A DNA stretch of 64,000 nt from Ignavibacteria bacterium RIFOXYB12_FULL_35_14 (GCA_001803045.1 MHAR01000006.1:77740-141739); one strand, 5' to 3'; shown: positions 8,540 to 18,594, numbered from the stretch's first letter. Numbers and translations are program-made. The notes: a model not told the origin generated them from the sequence alone.

Positions 8540-9589
8540 ATGCTTAGTAAAATCAAAGAACTTCTAGGAAAAGATGCAGATTCGCTGCTTACCTACAAAG
8601 CTAAATTTCCAAAGGAACAATTAAATCTTCCGGGTCCTGATTTTGTGAATAGAATTTTTGCGAATACAAATCGCAATATAAATGTGCTAAAAAATCTTGA
8701 GTGGATATATCAAACCGGACGATTAGCTGGAACAGGTTATGTATCTATTCTACCTGTTGATCAGGGAATTGAGCATTCTGGTGGAGCCTCTTTTGCTCCA
8801 AATCCAATCTACTTCGATCCTGAAAATATTGTTAAGCTTGCAATTGAAGGCGGATGCAATGCTGTTGCTTCTACAGTCGGTGTGCTTGGCACAGTTTCCA
8901 GAAAATATGCTCATAAAATTCCTTTTGTTGTAAAGCTTAATCACAACGAGCTTTTAACCTATCCTAACAAGTTCGATCAAATTATGTTTGCCGGTGTAAG
9001 ACAGTCATATGATTTAGGTGCTGCTGCAGTTGGAGCTACAATTTATTTCGGATCGGATGAGAGTGCACGACAAATAATTGAAGTCAGCGAAGCTTTTCAA
9101 TACGCTCATGAATTAGGAATGGCGACAATTCTTTGGTGCTACCTGAGAAATCCCGCTTTCAAGACTAAAGAAAAAGATTATCACGTTGCAGCAGATCTAA
9201 CAGGACAGGCAAATCATCTTGGTGTAACAATTGAAGCCGATATAATCAAACAAAAATTACCTGAGAATAATGGCGGTTACGAAGCACTTAAGTTCGGTAA
9301 GACTCACAAAAAAGTTTATTCAGAATTAACCTCAGATCATCCAATTGATCTCACCCGGTATCAAGTTATTAATTGCTACATGGGAAGAATAGGTTTGATT
9401 AATAGCGGTGGTGCATCAGGTGAGAATGATTTTGGTGAAGCCGCAAAAACTGCTGTGATTAACAAACGTGCCGGCGGCATGGGATTAATTTCAGGCAGAA
9501 AAGCATTCCAGCGCCCAATGAAAGAAGGTGTGCAGCTTTTGAATATTATTCAAGATGTTTATAAGGAAAAAGAAATTACGATAGCTTAA
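8540..9589 (+). CDS. fbaB: Class I fructose-bisphosphate aldolase, DhnA/FbaB type
   Basis: The product has 349 residues, with GGAGA seven bases before the ATG. The sequence is that of the archaeal-type class I aldolases: [14 protein letters not shown] near residue 75, a [10 protein letters not shown] strand whose Lys is the likely Schiff-base residue, a [11 protein letters not shown] segment, and a phosphate-binding C-terminus ([24 protein letters not shown]). It cleaves and forms fructose 1,6-bisphosphate from glyceraldehyde 3-phosphate and dihydroxyacetone phosphate in the cytosol, without a metal. Together with the pyruvate kinase and pyruvate dehydrogenase encoded here it belongs to central carbon flow. 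It is transcribed alone. Confidence 0.93.
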   Translation: MLSKIKELLGKDADSLLTYKAKFPKEQLNLPGPDFVNRIFANTNRNINVLKNLEWIYQTGRLAGTGYVSILPVDQGIEHSGGASFAPNPIYFDPENIVKLAIEGGCNAVASTVGVLGTVSRKYAHKIPFVVKLNHNELLTYPNKFDQIMFAGVRQSYDLGAAAVGATIYFGSDESARQIIEVSEAFQYAHELGMATILWCYLRNPAFKTKEKDYHVAADLTGQANHLGVTIEADIIKQKLPENNGGYEALKFGKTHKKVYSELTSDHPIDLTRYQVINCYMGRIGLINSGGASGENDFGEAAKTAVINKRAGGMGLISGRKAFQRPMKEGVQLLNIIQDVYKEKEITIA

Positions 9590-9597
9590 AGTTTTTA

Positions 9598-9630
9598 AGA
9601 GATGACATCTTTTTAAAAGATGTCATCTCT
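9598..9630. terminator. Long hairpin after fbaB
   Basis: AGAGATGACATCT (9598-9610) and AGATGTCATCTCT (9618-9630) pair perfectly, with a TTTT/AAAA extension in the loop. It begins 9 bases after the aldolase stop and is a likely terminator or 3'-end stabiliser. There is no clear T-tract after it. Confidence 0.65.
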
Positions 9631-9644
9631 CAATAAATTGGTTT

Positions 9645-9800
9645 CTAACGCAGCAAAATCATTTTGTCTATTTGTTTGAATGTACCTGCGTTGATAGCGT
9701 AGAAATAAATTCCACTTGCAAGATTTTGAGCATCCAAACTGACTGAATAAGTGCCTTAAGGTTTTTCCTCATTTACTTTTTCTCCTGTTGATTTATAATT
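9645..9800 (-). pseudogene. Orphan T9SS sorting-domain remnant
   Basis: Read on the minus strand, this stretch encodes YKSTGEKVNEEKP, a TAA stop, then GTYSVSLDAQNLASGIYFYA and INAGTFKQIDKMILLR before a TAG at 9645-9647. This is the second half of a type A sorting domain without the YPNPFNP half or any passenger, and the internal stop breaks it. It is the 3' end of a lost T9SS cargo gene, just downstream of the propeller gene at 9971-11689, which itself lacks a C-terminal sorting domain. Confidence 0.75.
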
Positions 9801-9829
9801 TTGTTTATCATTAATTGCATTGTAAATAA

Positions 9830-9910
9830 AAATGCCCATTACAGGCTGTAATAAACATGCGGGAGTAAATTAGCCTGGTTTGCATGGTGAGCGCCTTGTA
9901 AAGGGCATTT
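9830..9910. repeat. Small nested inverted-repeat element
   Basis: AAATGCCC (9830-9837) and GGGCATTT (9903-9910) are exact inverted ends of an 81-bp segment. Just inside the left end is a second palindrome, ATTACA-ggc-TGTAAT (9838-9852). No reading frame is present. It may be a miniature element or a structured RNA; nothing else explains the 9801-9970 gap. Confidence 0.45.
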
Positions 9911-9970
9911 CATTCTTATAACGGTGGCGACCTTACTACTAATTGATACATTTTTGTGAGTTTTATTATT

Positions 9971-11689
9971 CTATTTTGGTATTAATATAATTGTTCTTGG
10001 CGAATACCACTTTAGTTTAATTACATCCGAAACAATTTCTTTTTCAGTGTCTATAACATAGATCAAATTAAGCCCGTTACTTACATAAGCTTTCTTTCCG
10101 TCCTTTGCAAATATGACTCTGTCAGTTTGCTTGCCGACACTTAGCATCCATGCTATGTGCGTGACATCAATATATGAAACACTACCATAAGCACCCTGTG
10201 GTAATGTATAGAATAATGCAACTTTACCAGTTGGAACTGGTTCGAATAATCCAGGTTTACCTACATCTGTAGCACACAAAAATTCACCTTTAGGGCTTAG
10301 CGCAACTGAACCATTGTAACCTGCTTCAGAGTATCCGAAGTAACCAACAATAGAGTCTTTTTGCAGGTCAATAGCCGGTCCACCAGCGAAATAAATATAT
10401 TCTCCACTACTATCAATAACCATATGGTAGGAAGGAAAACCCACACTTTGATATGTGTACAAAATTTCTTTTGTCTGATAATTATATTTGAATAACTTGT
10501 TCTGGCTTGTTAGACTGTATAAAATGGTTGCTTGCGGATCGAATACCAAACTTTGATCTAAATCCATTGTATTTGCTAACATATCTAAGGTGTCAATCCA
10601 TTCTATAATGTCGGAAATAGTATCAATTACTCCAACTTGTCGCAGTGTGTCGAATGAATTCCAAGCTACTATAAATGGATTTCCTTGGGGAGAAAGAAAT
10701 ATTTCTGCTTTTTTATTCAAGATTTCCCTTCTCTCTTTTGTCTGAAGGTCAACCGTATAAACAGTAGGTAGATAATTTGAATGTTCCCTGCTGCATACAT
10801 ATAATTTGTTCCCACTCGTGGTAGCTTCTATGTCCCATGTATATTTATTAAAACCTCCAAGACTGTCAATAAAGGTATGCAACTCTGTATCATATACTTG
10901 TATGTAAGAGTTTTCAAATCCAGTATAAAGATAATATCGCTCTACAATATCTTCATGAACGCTGAAGTTGAGTATAGTATCGGATTGAATTACTATGTCG
11001 TTGATTTCTTTCCGCATTATCCAGGGCTTGGTGCTGTCTGCATTTATTATTTCTACGGTAAATAACTTTGTTCCCAAATTAATTATTTTAACAGGCTTCG
11101 TTACTGTTTCCCCATTGTAGAAAAAAACCCTGGGTTTTTGAATCTCTGAAGATATTGAGCCGCCCGTATAATTCATCTTCTTTACCAATGTTTCATTTCC
11201 TACTTGTAATTGATAAAAATATATTCCCGGTGTGACTCTATCGCCAAAGTTATTTCTTCCATCCCAGGTTACAGCATGTACCCCATTACTTTGTAAACCT
11301 AAGCTAAATGTTCTTACTTCCTGTGCGAGGATGTTATATATCTTAATGTAAACATCTGTTTGTTCCTTCAGCTTATAAGGTATTTCTGTTTCTGATGAAA
11401 ATGGGTTTGGATAGTTCTGTCCCAATTCAAAACTCATTGGTACAGAAGGTTTATCATCATCAACATCTGTAATTACATTTAGCTGGTAATTACCAAGGGA
11501 ATCGGTAATTGCTGTGTATTTCCTGCTCCAATCACTTTGATCAACGAAAGTAACCGAAGCATATTTAACAGCGGTTGAATCTGTAGATACATTTCCTTGA
11601 ATTGTAAATGTTTGGCTTTGTATCTTTAATAAAGGTAATAATGTAAATAAGATTAAAATTATATTGGTTTTGCATGTTAATTTTTTCAT
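9971..11689 (-). CDS. Secreted beta-propeller protein with an internal T9SS/FlgD-like domain
   Basis: The product has 572 residues and a signal peptide ending near residue 25 (LLKIQSQ). Residues 27-75 look like a carboxypeptidase-regulatory-like beta fold (GNVSTDSTAVKYASVTFVD). Residues about 88-175 are a full type A sorting or FlgD Ig-like domain (GQNYPNPFSSETEIPYKL ... TPGIYFYQLQVGNE ... VKKMNYTGG). The remaining 400 residues look like a YVTN/WD40-type propeller and end in DVIKLKWYSPRTIILIPK, with no sorting domain. The position of the domain is unusual, since T9SS signals are normally C-terminal. Either it is a structural Ig domain here or the gene arose by fusion. The orphan sorting-domain tail lies downstream. 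Confidence 0.75.
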   Translation of the reverse strand: MKKLTCKTNIILILFTLLPLLKIQSQTFTIQGNVSTDSTAVKYASVTFVDQSDWSRKYTAITDSLGNYQLNVITDVDDDKPSVPMSFELGQNYPNPFSSETEIPYKLKEQTDVYIKIYNILAQEVRTFSLGLQSNGVHAVTWDGRNNFGDRVTPGIYFYQLQVGNETLVKKMNYTGGSISSEIQKPRVFFYNGETVTKPVKIINLGTKLFTVEIINADSTKPWIMRKEINDIVIQSDTILNFSVHEDIVERYYLYTGFENSYIQVYDTELHTFIDSLGGFNKYTWDIEATTSGNKLYVCSREHSNYLPTVYTVDLQTKERREILNKKAEIFLSPQGNPFIVAWNSFDTLRQVGVIDTISDIIEWIDTLDMLANTMDLDQSLVFDPQATILYSLTSQNKLFKYNYQTKEILYTYQSVGFPSYHMVIDSSGEYIYFAGGPAIDLQKDSIVGYFGYSEAGYNGSVALSPKGEFLCATDVGKPGLFEPVPTGKVALFYTLPQGAYGSVSYIDVTHIAWMLSVGKQTDRVIFAKDGKKAYVSNGLNLIYVIDTEKEIVSDVIKLKWYSPRTIILIPK

Positions 11690-11728
11690 TGTAGTTATCC
11701 CCCGATGGTGAAGTAATGAAGAGTGGAA

Positions 11729-11742
11729 TCCCGCAAGCGGGA
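11729..11742. repeat. Short palindrome upstream of the propeller gene
   Basis: TCCCGC-aa-GCGGGA is a perfect palindrome about 40 bases before the start codon of the minus-strand propeller gene, so it would lie in the leader RNA. Similar GC-rich palindromes recur through the window. Confidence 0.45.
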
Positions 11743-11925
11743 CAGAGTATAAGGAAAACTAAATAATACAGTGTTTCTCATCTAAGGATTCCCTTTTTCT
11801 TGATCTAATTTTTGTAAAAAAAAACTCAGAGTCAAGATATTTTAAAAATATGTAATTTGTAGAAGTGTAGAGCTTACAGATATAAATTTGTAAGAGAGGA
11901 GAGAGAAAAAAGAGCCATGTAATGT

Positions 11926-12348
11926 CTATTTCAATTCCAGCAAATACTCGGCAATCTTTCCCAAATCTTTCACATCAATATTAGTATAAGAGGGCATGAT
12001 TACATTAGAATATTTCGCTTTGTAATCCTGGAATCTTTCCGAACTCATAAACGAATTTGGATTGCGAAGATAATTTATTAGTTGGTCACGGCTCCAATAT
12101 TTTTTAATATCAACCAAGCTTGGACCCTTTTCTGTTCCTGCCAAATCATTTCCGTGACAGTTAATACAGCCAATTCGCGCAATTAAGTCTGCACCCGAAA
12201 TATCTCCTGAAAACATGTTTGATTGAGGAACAGTATTTGTGTTAGCGATTGAATTTTCTGAGTCTTCTTCTTTAGTTAAGCGCCCAAGTAAGAATAAAAG
12301 TATGAATAAAGCTAAAAAAGCAGCGACCCAAATTTGAGGTTTTGTCAT
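11926..12348 (-). CDS. Membrane-anchored monohaem cytochrome c
   Basis: The product has 140 residues. An uncleaved N-terminal helix (about residues 6-22, IWVAAFLALFILLFLL) anchors it, followed by a flexible acidic linker. The class I cytochrome c fold has the haem-binding motif C61-I-N-C64-H65 and a likely axial methionine in NVIMPSY near residue 120. It should carry electrons on the outer face of the inner membrane, for example to a terminal oxidase. It follows the SIMPL gene by 29 bases, probably in one transcript, though nothing shows that their functions are linked. Confidence 0.85.
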   Translation of the reverse strand: MTKPQIWVAAFLALFILLFLLGRLTKEEDSENSIANTNTVPQSNMFSGDISGADLIARIGCINCHGNDLAGTEKGPSLVDIKKYWSRDQLINYLRNPNSFMSSERFQDYKAKYSNVIMPSYTNIDVKDLGKIAEYLLELK

Positions 12349-12377
12349 TATTATCTATCGTAATTAGTTAAAAAATT

Positions 12378-13109
12378 TTATTCGATTTCAAAAGATGCAT
12401 TAACAACAGCAGTAATTTCCTTTTCAATTGAGCTAAGATCATTCACACCATAATCAGAAATTTGATTTGAAAGTCTTGGTGTAATTTGAATTACTCCCAT
12501 TCTTGCACTTCGCATGGGACCTAATTCTCTTCCTGTAGATAAAGCAATTCGAGATGCTCTGTTCATAGCATCTTTTGCGGCTTCAGCTTGAATCTCGATT
12601 TTCACATCCGCTATTTTTGAGTAATGATACTCCGGCATTTCAACGTTGAAGCTTACACCCTTTTCAATAAGAGAAGTAATTTCTAGGGAGATGCTTTTTA
12701 TTTTATTAACGTCGTTCGATTTGATTTCAATTCTCTGGCTGTAAGTATAAGCTCGTACTTTGCTTGTTTGATAGCCGCTCGGGCTGATTTCATAAATTGG
12801 ATAACCGTTCATTGTAAAAAATTCGATTTCTTTTTCGGGAAAACCGTTTGATGCTAGATAAGAAGTTAATACCGGTTTTTGTCGTTTTAATTCTTGATAT
12901 GCCAGTTCTGCAGTTGGTGCTTCGACTGTTATGGAACCGCGTAAAATACCAAGGTCCGATGTGATATCTTTTTTTGCCGAACCTGTTACGGTTATTGTCT
13001 GATTCGAACTGTAATTAGCTCTCCAGGCAGTTACAAAGATAACCGAGCATACGATTAACGAAATGCCCAACACTATAAACGGCATCAGGTTATTGTTTTT
13101 ATTTTCCAT
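12378..13109 (-). CDS. SIMPL-domain (DUF541) periplasmic protein
   Basis: I place the start at the ATG at 13109 (243 residues); the longer frame begins with TTG at 13121 and adds four residues. An N-terminal membrane helix (MPFIVLGISLIVCSVIFVTA) is followed by the SIMPL fold, starting ITVTGSAKKDITSDLG and including the usual AxxAxxxAxxRA-like helix (EAAKDAMNRASRIALSTGRE). Proteins of this family form oligomeric rings in the periplasm or at the surface. Their function is mostly unknown, with some reports of stress protection. It is the first gene before cytochrome c on the minus strand. Confidence 0.8.
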   Translation of the reverse strand: MENKNNNLMPFIVLGISLIVCSVIFVTAWRANYSSNQTITVTGSAKKDITSDLGILRGSITVEAPTAELAYQELKRQKPVLTSYLASNGFPEKEIEFFTMNGYPIYEISPSGYQTSKVRAYTYSQRIEIKSNDVNKIKSISLEITSLIEKGVSFNVEMPEYHYSKIADVKIEIQAEAAKDAMNRASRIALSTGRELGPMRSARMGVIQITPRLSNQISDYGVNDLSSIEKEITAVVNASFEIE

Positions 13110-13278
13110 TTTATAGGTCAATATTTATTTCTTAGTGCTTCAAAATTATCAAAATACCGTTTGATTACAAAGGTTAAATAAAAATGTTGTGCTATTTAAA
13201 CTTTGTTGATCAAAATTTGTTAGTTATCTTAAAATTGTATTGTAGTTAGATTCTCAACAAGATCTTTAAGTTTAGGAT

Positions 13279-15357
13279 ATGCCAAAACCCAACAAGCTAA
13301 TTAATGAACAAAGCCCTTACTTGCTTCAGCACGCTTATAATCCTGTTGATTGGTATCCGTGGAATGAAGACGCGTTTGAAAAAGCAAGAATAGAAAATAA
13401 ACCTATCTTTCTTTCGATTGGATATTCAACATGTCATTGGTGTCACGTGATGGAAAAAGAGTCCTTTGAAGATGAAGAAGTAGCAAGATTGATGAACGAA
13501 GCATTTGTTTCGATTAAGGTTGATCGAGAAGAACGCCCGGATATAGATGGCATCTACATGACTGTCTGCCAAATGCTTACAGGCAGCGGCGGTTGGCCTT
13601 TAACCATAGTTATGACACCGGATAAAAAACCATTTTTTGCAGGAACATATTTTCCAAAGCTAAGTCGTTATGGAAGAGCCGGAATGATGGAACTGATTCC
13701 GAAGCTAACTGAACTTTGGAAATCTAAGTATGATGATATAGTAAAATCTGCAGAAGAAATTGCTCATGCTCTGATTAGCTCATCCAAATTTTCCGGAGAT
13801 GAAATTCTGTTTTCGGAAATTCTTCATCAAGCTTTTAATGACTTATCAAGAAGATTCGATCCTGAAAAAGGCGGATTTGGTAAATCACCAAAATTCCCCA
13901 CACCGCATAATTTGACTTTTCTTTTAAGGTATTGGAAAAAAAATAATAACGAACAGGCTCTGTTTATGGTTGAAAAGACTTTACAAGAAATGAGATTGGG
14001 TGGAATTTATGATCATGTTGGTTATGGATTTCATAGATACTCTACTGATTCGAATTGGCTGGTTCCGCACTTTGAAAAAATGCTTTACGATCAAGCACTT
14101 CTCGCAATAGCCTTTACTGAAGCATATCAATCAACAAAAAAAGAATTGTACAAAAACACAGCTAAAGAAATTTTGGAATACGTTCGCCGGGACATGAGAT
14201 CAAAAAAAGGTAGTTTTTATTCTGCCGAAGATGCCGACAGTGAAGGCGAGGAAGGAAAATTTTATTTGTGGACAGTTGATGAAGTGAGAGGCATTCTCAA
14301 GGATGATGCGGATTTGTTCCTGGAAATTTTTAATTGTGAATCAGAAGGAAATTGGATTGATCCGATGCATGGAGGAAAAGTGGCGACAAATATTTTACAT
14401 CTACAAACAACATTTGATGAAAGTCGCTCAAAGAAAAACTTAAATGCCGGAGCACTTGAAATTAAAATTGCACTCGCCCAGAAGCAATTATTTGAAGCAC
14501 GCGAAAATAGAATTCATCCGCACAAAGACGATAAAATTTTAGCTGATTGGAACTCTTTGATGATATCTGCATTTGCAAAAGCCGCTCAAGTATTCGATGA
14601 AATAAAATATGTCGAAATTGCGGAATCAGCGGTTAAGTTCATCCTAAATGATATGACCCTTCCAAATGGTAGACTTTTGCATCGTTATCGAAATGGAAAA
14701 GTTGATGTTGCAGGTAATCTTGATGATTATGCTTTTCTAATCGCTGCTCTGCTTGATTTGTATGAAACTACATTCTCAGTTGAATATTTGAGCGAAGCAT
14801 TAGAGTTTCAAAATCATTTGATAAAATATTTTTGGGATGAAAAAGATGGAGCTTTTTTCTTTACTGCCGCTGACAGCGAAAAATTATTAATTCGCCAAAA
14901 AGTAGTTTATGATGGAGCAATTCCTTCCGGTAATTCAATAGCACTTCTGAACTTAATTCGTCTTTATAGGTTTACTGGAAAAATTGAGTTTGAAGACAAA
15001 GCTTCTCAAATGATTAAAACATTTTCACAGACAATTAAAACATCTCCTCCGGCGTATACACAATTTCTTTCCGGACTCGATTTTTATGTAGGTCCTTCCA
15101 TAGAAATTCTCTTGACGGGAAACGCCGAAGGTAAAATCATACAATATTTGAAAATATTGAGAGATGCTTTCATTCCTAACAAAGTTGTTCTCTATAAAAA
15201 AGATGGAACGGAGGATTCTCTCTCAAAAGTCGCTGGATTTACCGAAGCATATTCACTAATTGATGGAAACGCCGCAGTTTATGTATGTGAAAATTTCAGC
15301 TGCAAGCTGCCTGTTACTTCTGAAAAGGATTTACGGGATATACTATCGACCCAGTAA
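13279..15357 (+). CDS. YyaL-type protein: thioredoxin-fold domain plus (alpha/alpha)6 barrel
   Basis: This 692-residue protein belongs to the DUF255 (YyaL/SPATA20) family. Residues 1-165 are the thioredoxin-like domain with [20 protein letters not shown], a C52-H-W-C55 motif in [16 protein letters not shown], and [10 protein letters not shown]. The rest is an N-acylglucosamine-epimerase-like toroid of helical pairs ([41 protein letters not shown]). The length matches the family. The biochemical role is not settled; the CxxC motif suggests a redox or thiol function. It diverges from the SIMPL gene and has no operon partner. Confidence 0.85.
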   Translation: MPKPNKLINEQSPYLLQHAYNPVDWYPWNEDAFEKARIENKPIFLSIGYSTCHWCHVMEKESFEDEEVARLMNEAFVSIKVDREERPDIDGIYMTVCQMLTGSGGWPLTIVMTPDKKPFFAGTYFPKLSRYGRAGMMELIPKLTELWKSKYDDIVKSAEEIAHALISSSKFSGDEILFSEILHQAFNDLSRRFDPEKGGFGKSPKFPTPHNLTFLLRYWKKNNNEQALFMVEKTLQEMRLGGIYDHVGYGFHRYSTDSNWLVPHFEKMLYDQALLAIAFTEAYQSTKKELYKNTAKEILEYVRRDMRSKKGSFYSAEDADSEGEEGKFYLWTVDEVRGILKDDADLFLEIFNCESEGNWIDPMHGGKVATNILHLQTTFDESRSKKNLNAGALEIKIALAQKQLFEARENRIHPHKDDKILADWNSLMISAFAKAAQVFDEIKYVEIAESAVKFILNDMTLPNGRLLHRYRNGKVDVAGNLDDYAFLIAALLDLYETTFSVEYLSEALEFQNHLIKYFWDEKDGAFFFTAADSEKLLIRQKVVYDGAIPSGNSIALLNLIRLYRFTGKIEFEDKASQMIKTFSQTIKTSPPAYTQFLSGLDFYVGPSIEILLTGNAEGKIIQYLKILRDAFIPNKVVLYKKDGTEDSLSKVAGFTEAYSLIDGNAAVYVCENFSCKLPVTSEKDLRDILSTQ

Positions 15358-15458
15358 TTTTTTTTACAGAAAATAAAAACAAAAAATATTTGTTTTATTT
15401 ATTCGTTAAAACGTAAATTACACCCGAAAATAATTCCAGCTAAGAAAATTCATTCAAA

Positions 15459-15950
15459 ATGCAAGATAACAAACTAATAAAAGCTCTTGTTCTTAATGCT
15501 CAGCTCGGAAATAATTCGGCATTTGAACAGCTGTACCAAATCACCATCGACCCTATTTATGCATTAATACTTCGCTTAACAGGTGACCCATCATCTGCTG
15601 AAATACTTACAAAAAAAACTTATGTGGATGCATGGCAAAAAATTTCTCAGAAAGATGAATTTGCCTCGATTCTTGGCTGGTTCAAAAAAAATGCAATCGG
15701 AACTGTATTGGCTGAAAAAAGTGAAGAAAAAAAATCAACCGGAGCTATGGATGAAAAATTTTTCCAGGCCAATCCTCTCGAAAGGTACATTCAGGATTTA
15801 GAGTTTCGAAATAAATTAATTTACGTTTTACATGACATCGAGAATTTTTCGTTTGAAGAAATTTCTGAATTGACCGGAATTTCTAATGATGAAATAAAAA
15901 CATTACTTGTAAACACTCGAGAAAACCTAATTAGCCTTACAGAAGAATGA
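15459..15950 (+). CDS. ECF-like sigma factor, divergent
   Basis: The product has 163 residues. The region 2 helix is recognisable (NSAFEQLYQITIDPIYALIL, then AEILTKKTYVDAWQKI), and region 4 at the C-terminus has a helix-turn-helix (FSFEEISELTGISNDEIKTL). Several core positions are unusual: KKTYVDAW stands where most ECF factors have QETFLRAW, and the -10 reading part is short. The ATGA overlap with the next gene, which carries a zinc-finger anti-sigma motif, is the typical arrangement for such pairs. It probably directs RNA polymerase to a stress or envelope regulon. The targets are unknown. Confidence 0.75.
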   Translation: MQDNKLIKALVLNAQLGNNSAFEQLYQITIDPIYALILRLTGDPSSAEILTKKTYVDAWQKISQKDEFASILGWFKKNAIGTVLAEKSEEKKSTGAMDEKFFQANPLERYIQDLEFRNKLIYVLHDIENFSFEEISELTGISNDEIKTLLVNTRENLISLTEE

Positions 15951-17140
15951 CGCACGAAGAAGTTAAAATTCTGCTTAATGATTACTTCGATGAAAAACTG
16001 TCAATTGAAGTAAATACCGAAATACAAGTTCATTTGAGCGAATGCGCTGACTGTAGCCAGTATCTTTTTTCACTTCAGGATTTGATGAAAAAAGCCGATC
16101 GTTTGCCACGTAATATTAAGCCAACCAAGGATTTGTGGAACGATATATTTGTTGCTTTGAGCGACATAAAAGCAGAGAGCATTAAACAAAAAGAAGAACT
16201 CGATATAATAGAAGCCAAACAACTTTCAGAGGAAAGTGAAGAGGAACGGAAAAAACGAGAAGTAAGAGTAAAAGCAGAGAAGTTATTGGAATGGGAAAGA
16301 AAAAAAGCCGTACTACGGAAAAAAATAAAAAAATCTTCTTTTATGTATTCCCTGATCGGATTAATATCTATTCTTATACTTTTTTTAATTTATAATATCT
16401 TTTTTTCTCGTGCAGAATCCTGGGACGTTAAAAAGCTCCGTGCAGGAAGCAGCAATTATTCTGAAGCTTTTGCTAAACTGGCTGAAGATGAAATGCTTGA
16501 AACCAATTCTATTACTCATCTTCAAGTTAACATTCCGAAAGTTGGCAATTTATTTTTAGATCCTGATACAAAAATTCAAAGACTTAAGTCTAATGATGTT
16601 CGATTGTTGAAAGGTACAATTCTAGCAATGAAGAATGGAGCCAAAGAATTTTTAAGTATTGAAGTTCCAGGTGCAGAAATAAAAGATTATTATCTCGGAG
16701 GGCAATTTAAAGTTACATTCATAAATGAGAATACTTCATTTTTAGAAGTGATTGACGGTTGGGCCGCAGTTAATAAAGATAATTTGGAATCGCTTGTATT
16801 ACCAAATCATTTTTGTATAATTAAAGCTGACTCTGGAGTTGGGTTACCTTATCGTAATGGTTCCTCAAAAGAATTTGTTGATGCAATTAATGATTATTGC
16901 TTTACTAATCCCGCTAATGAAGAATCCTTAATCTCAATATTAACAAAAGCGGATTTAAGTAATTCTGTTACTTTGTGGAATTTAATGAAGCGGGTCACAC
17001 GCAAACAGCGAGACATGGTTGTGTATACAATATTTGGTTTACTCGGTGATCCGCCTGCAGGAGTAACCGATGATGGACTAAAAACATTAGATTCCGAGAT
17101 GCTCAAAAAATTAATAGAAGAAATTGAAGTAAAAATATAG
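15947..17140 (+). CDS. Membrane anti-sigma factor with FecR-like periplasmic domain
   Basis: The product has 397 residues, and its ATG overlaps the sigma gene's stop codon by 4 bases (ATGA), which points to coupled translation. The cytoplasmic part starts with a zinc-binding anti-sigma motif, H-x3-C-x2-C in VHLSECADCSQYL near residues 28-40, followed by a long charged helix (about residues 85-122). A single membrane helix lies near 127-152 (SLIGLISILILFLIYNIFF). The outer part, residues 155-290, resembles a FecR domain (SIEVPGAEIKDYYLGGQFKV), and a helical tail follows. It probably binds and holds the partner sigma factor until an envelope signal releases it. Confidence 0.75.
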   Translation: MTHEEVKILLNDYFDEKLSIEVNTEIQVHLSECADCSQYLFSLQDLMKKADRLPRNIKPTKDLWNDIFVALSDIKAESIKQKEELDIIEAKQLSEESEEERKKREVRVKAEKLLEWERKKAVLRKKIKKSSFMYSLIGLISILILFLIYNIFFSRAESWDVKKLRAGSSNYSEAFAKLAEDEMLETNSITHLQVNIPKVGNLFLDPDTKIQRLKSNDVRLLKGTILAMKNGAKEFLSIEVPGAEIKDYYLGGQFKVTFINENTSFLEVIDGWAAVNKDNLESLVLPNHFCIIKADSGVGLPYRNGSSKEFVDAINDYCFTNPANEESLISILTKADLSNSVTLWNLMKRVTRKQRDMVVYTIFGLLGDPPAGVTDDGLKTLDSEMLKKLIEEIEVKI

Positions 17141-17178
17141 TTGAGATTCTTCTCACACCTAAATACCTTCAACGGAAC

Positions 17179-18594
17179 TCATCTTTTAGGACGGTAAACA
17201 TGTGTACTCTGTCCAAAGAAAATTTCCGCTGTTTCCATTAATGTTTCTGATAATGTTGGGTGAGGATGAATAGTTAACTTTAAGTCTGTCAGATTAGCTC
17301 CCATTTCAATTGCAAGAACACCTTCCGCAATGAGTTCTCCAGCTCCCGGACCACAAATACCAACTCCTAATATTCTTTGAGTCTCCGGGTCAATTAGAAT
17401 TTTTGTTACGCCATCCATTCTTCCTAATGTTGTTGCACGACCTGAAGCTGACCACGGAAATTTTGCAGCTTCATACTTAATTTCTTTTTCACGAGCTTGC
17501 GTTTCGGTTAAACCTGCCCATGCAATTTCTGGATCAGTGAAAACAACAGCCGGAATTGCTTTAGGTCCAAATGCTACTTTGTGTCCGGCAATTACTTCAA
17601 CTGCAACTCTTCCCTCATGAGATGCCTTGTGTGCTAACATTGGTTCTCCAACGATGTCGCCGATTGCATAAATATTAGCATCATCGGTTCGCAGCTGCTC
17701 GTTTACAGTTATCCAGCCGCGCTGATTTACTTTCACTTTAGTGTTTTCTAAACCCAATCCGCTTGTGTCAGGTTTTCTTCCGATAGACATCAAAACATAA
17801 TCATACTTCTGTTCTGCAATCTCGTCATTCTTATTTTGAATTTTTACTTGCAATCCATCGGATTCTTCTTTCATCTCAACGACTTTTGAATCGAGCATAA
17901 TTTTATCAAAACTTTTTTCAAGCCGCTTTGAGAGATGAATCACCAAATCTCTATCTGCACCTGGAAGTAAACCCGGCATCATTTCTACAACTGAAACTTT
18001 TGTACCTAATACTGAATAAACTGATCCGAGTTCAAGTCCTATGTAACCGCCGCCAATAACGAGCAGCGATTTTGGAATAAGCGGCAAATCCAATGCTGTT
18101 GATGAATTTAGAACTCTGCTGCTTTTAATTTGTAATGCTGGAATGGTTGCGATGATTGAACCTGTTGCAATGATTGCTTTATCAAAAGAAAAATTTTCAA
18201 CTTCTCCATTTTGTTTTTCAATTTTCAGTGTGGAAGAATTAATAAAACTTGCCTTACCTTGAAGGTAATTTATTTTTCTTTGTTTACTTAGCTGTCCAAG
18301 GCCTCCGGTAAGTTTTGAGACGACGCTGCTTTTCCAGTCTCTAAGTTTTTCCAAATTAATTTTAGGTTCAGAGAATTCAACTCCCCAATCTTTTGCTTCG
18401 TGAGTTTCGTTTATCAACTTAGCAACATGAAGAAAAGCTTTAGATGGGATACAACCACGGTAAAGACAAACTCCACCGGGATTTTTTTCTTTATCAATTA
18501 AAGTTACATTCATTCCCAGATCGGCAGCGAGGAAAGCGGCAGCGTAGCCGCCAGGTCCCGCGCCGATTACTACTAAGTTGGTTTTACTGTTCAA
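17179..18594 (-). CDS. lpdA: Dihydrolipoyl dehydrogenase (E3)
   Basis: The product has 471 residues. The start is TTG at 18594, with AAGGAA upstream; no usable ATG lies before the FAD-binding motif GAGPGG at residues 11-16. The redox disulfide is C43-LYRG-C48, the NAD site is GGGYIGLELGSV, and the C-terminal His-Glu pair is in IHPHPTLSETLMETA. It reoxidises the dihydrolipoyl arms of E2 and passes electrons to NAD+. It is the last gene of the minus-strand pyruvate dehydrogenase operon, and is separated from aceF by a small four-helix-bundle gene. It converges with the anti-sigma gene. Confidence 0.93.
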   Translation of the reverse strand: MNSKTNLVVIGAGPGGYAAAFLAADLGMNVTLIDKEKNPGGVCLYRGCIPSKAFLHVAKLINETHEAKDWGVEFSEPKINLEKLRDWKSSVVSKLTGGLGQLSKQRKINYLQGKASFINSSTLKIEKQNGEVENFSFDKAIIATGSIIATIPALQIKSSRVLNSSTALDLPLIPKSLLVIGGGYIGLELGSVYSVLGTKVSVVEMMPGLLPGADRDLVIHLSKRLEKSFDKIMLDSKVVEMKEESDGLQVKIQNKNDEIAEQKYDYVLMSIGRKPDTSGLGLENTKVKVNQRGWITVNEQLRTDDANIYAIGDIVGEPMLAHKASHEGRVAVEVIAGHKVAFGPKAIPAVVFTDPEIAWAGLTETQAREKEIKYEAAKFPWSASGRATTLGRMDGVTKILIDPETQRILGVGICGPGAGELIAEGVLAIEMGANLTDLKLTIHPHPTLSETLMETAEIFFGQSTHVYRPKR

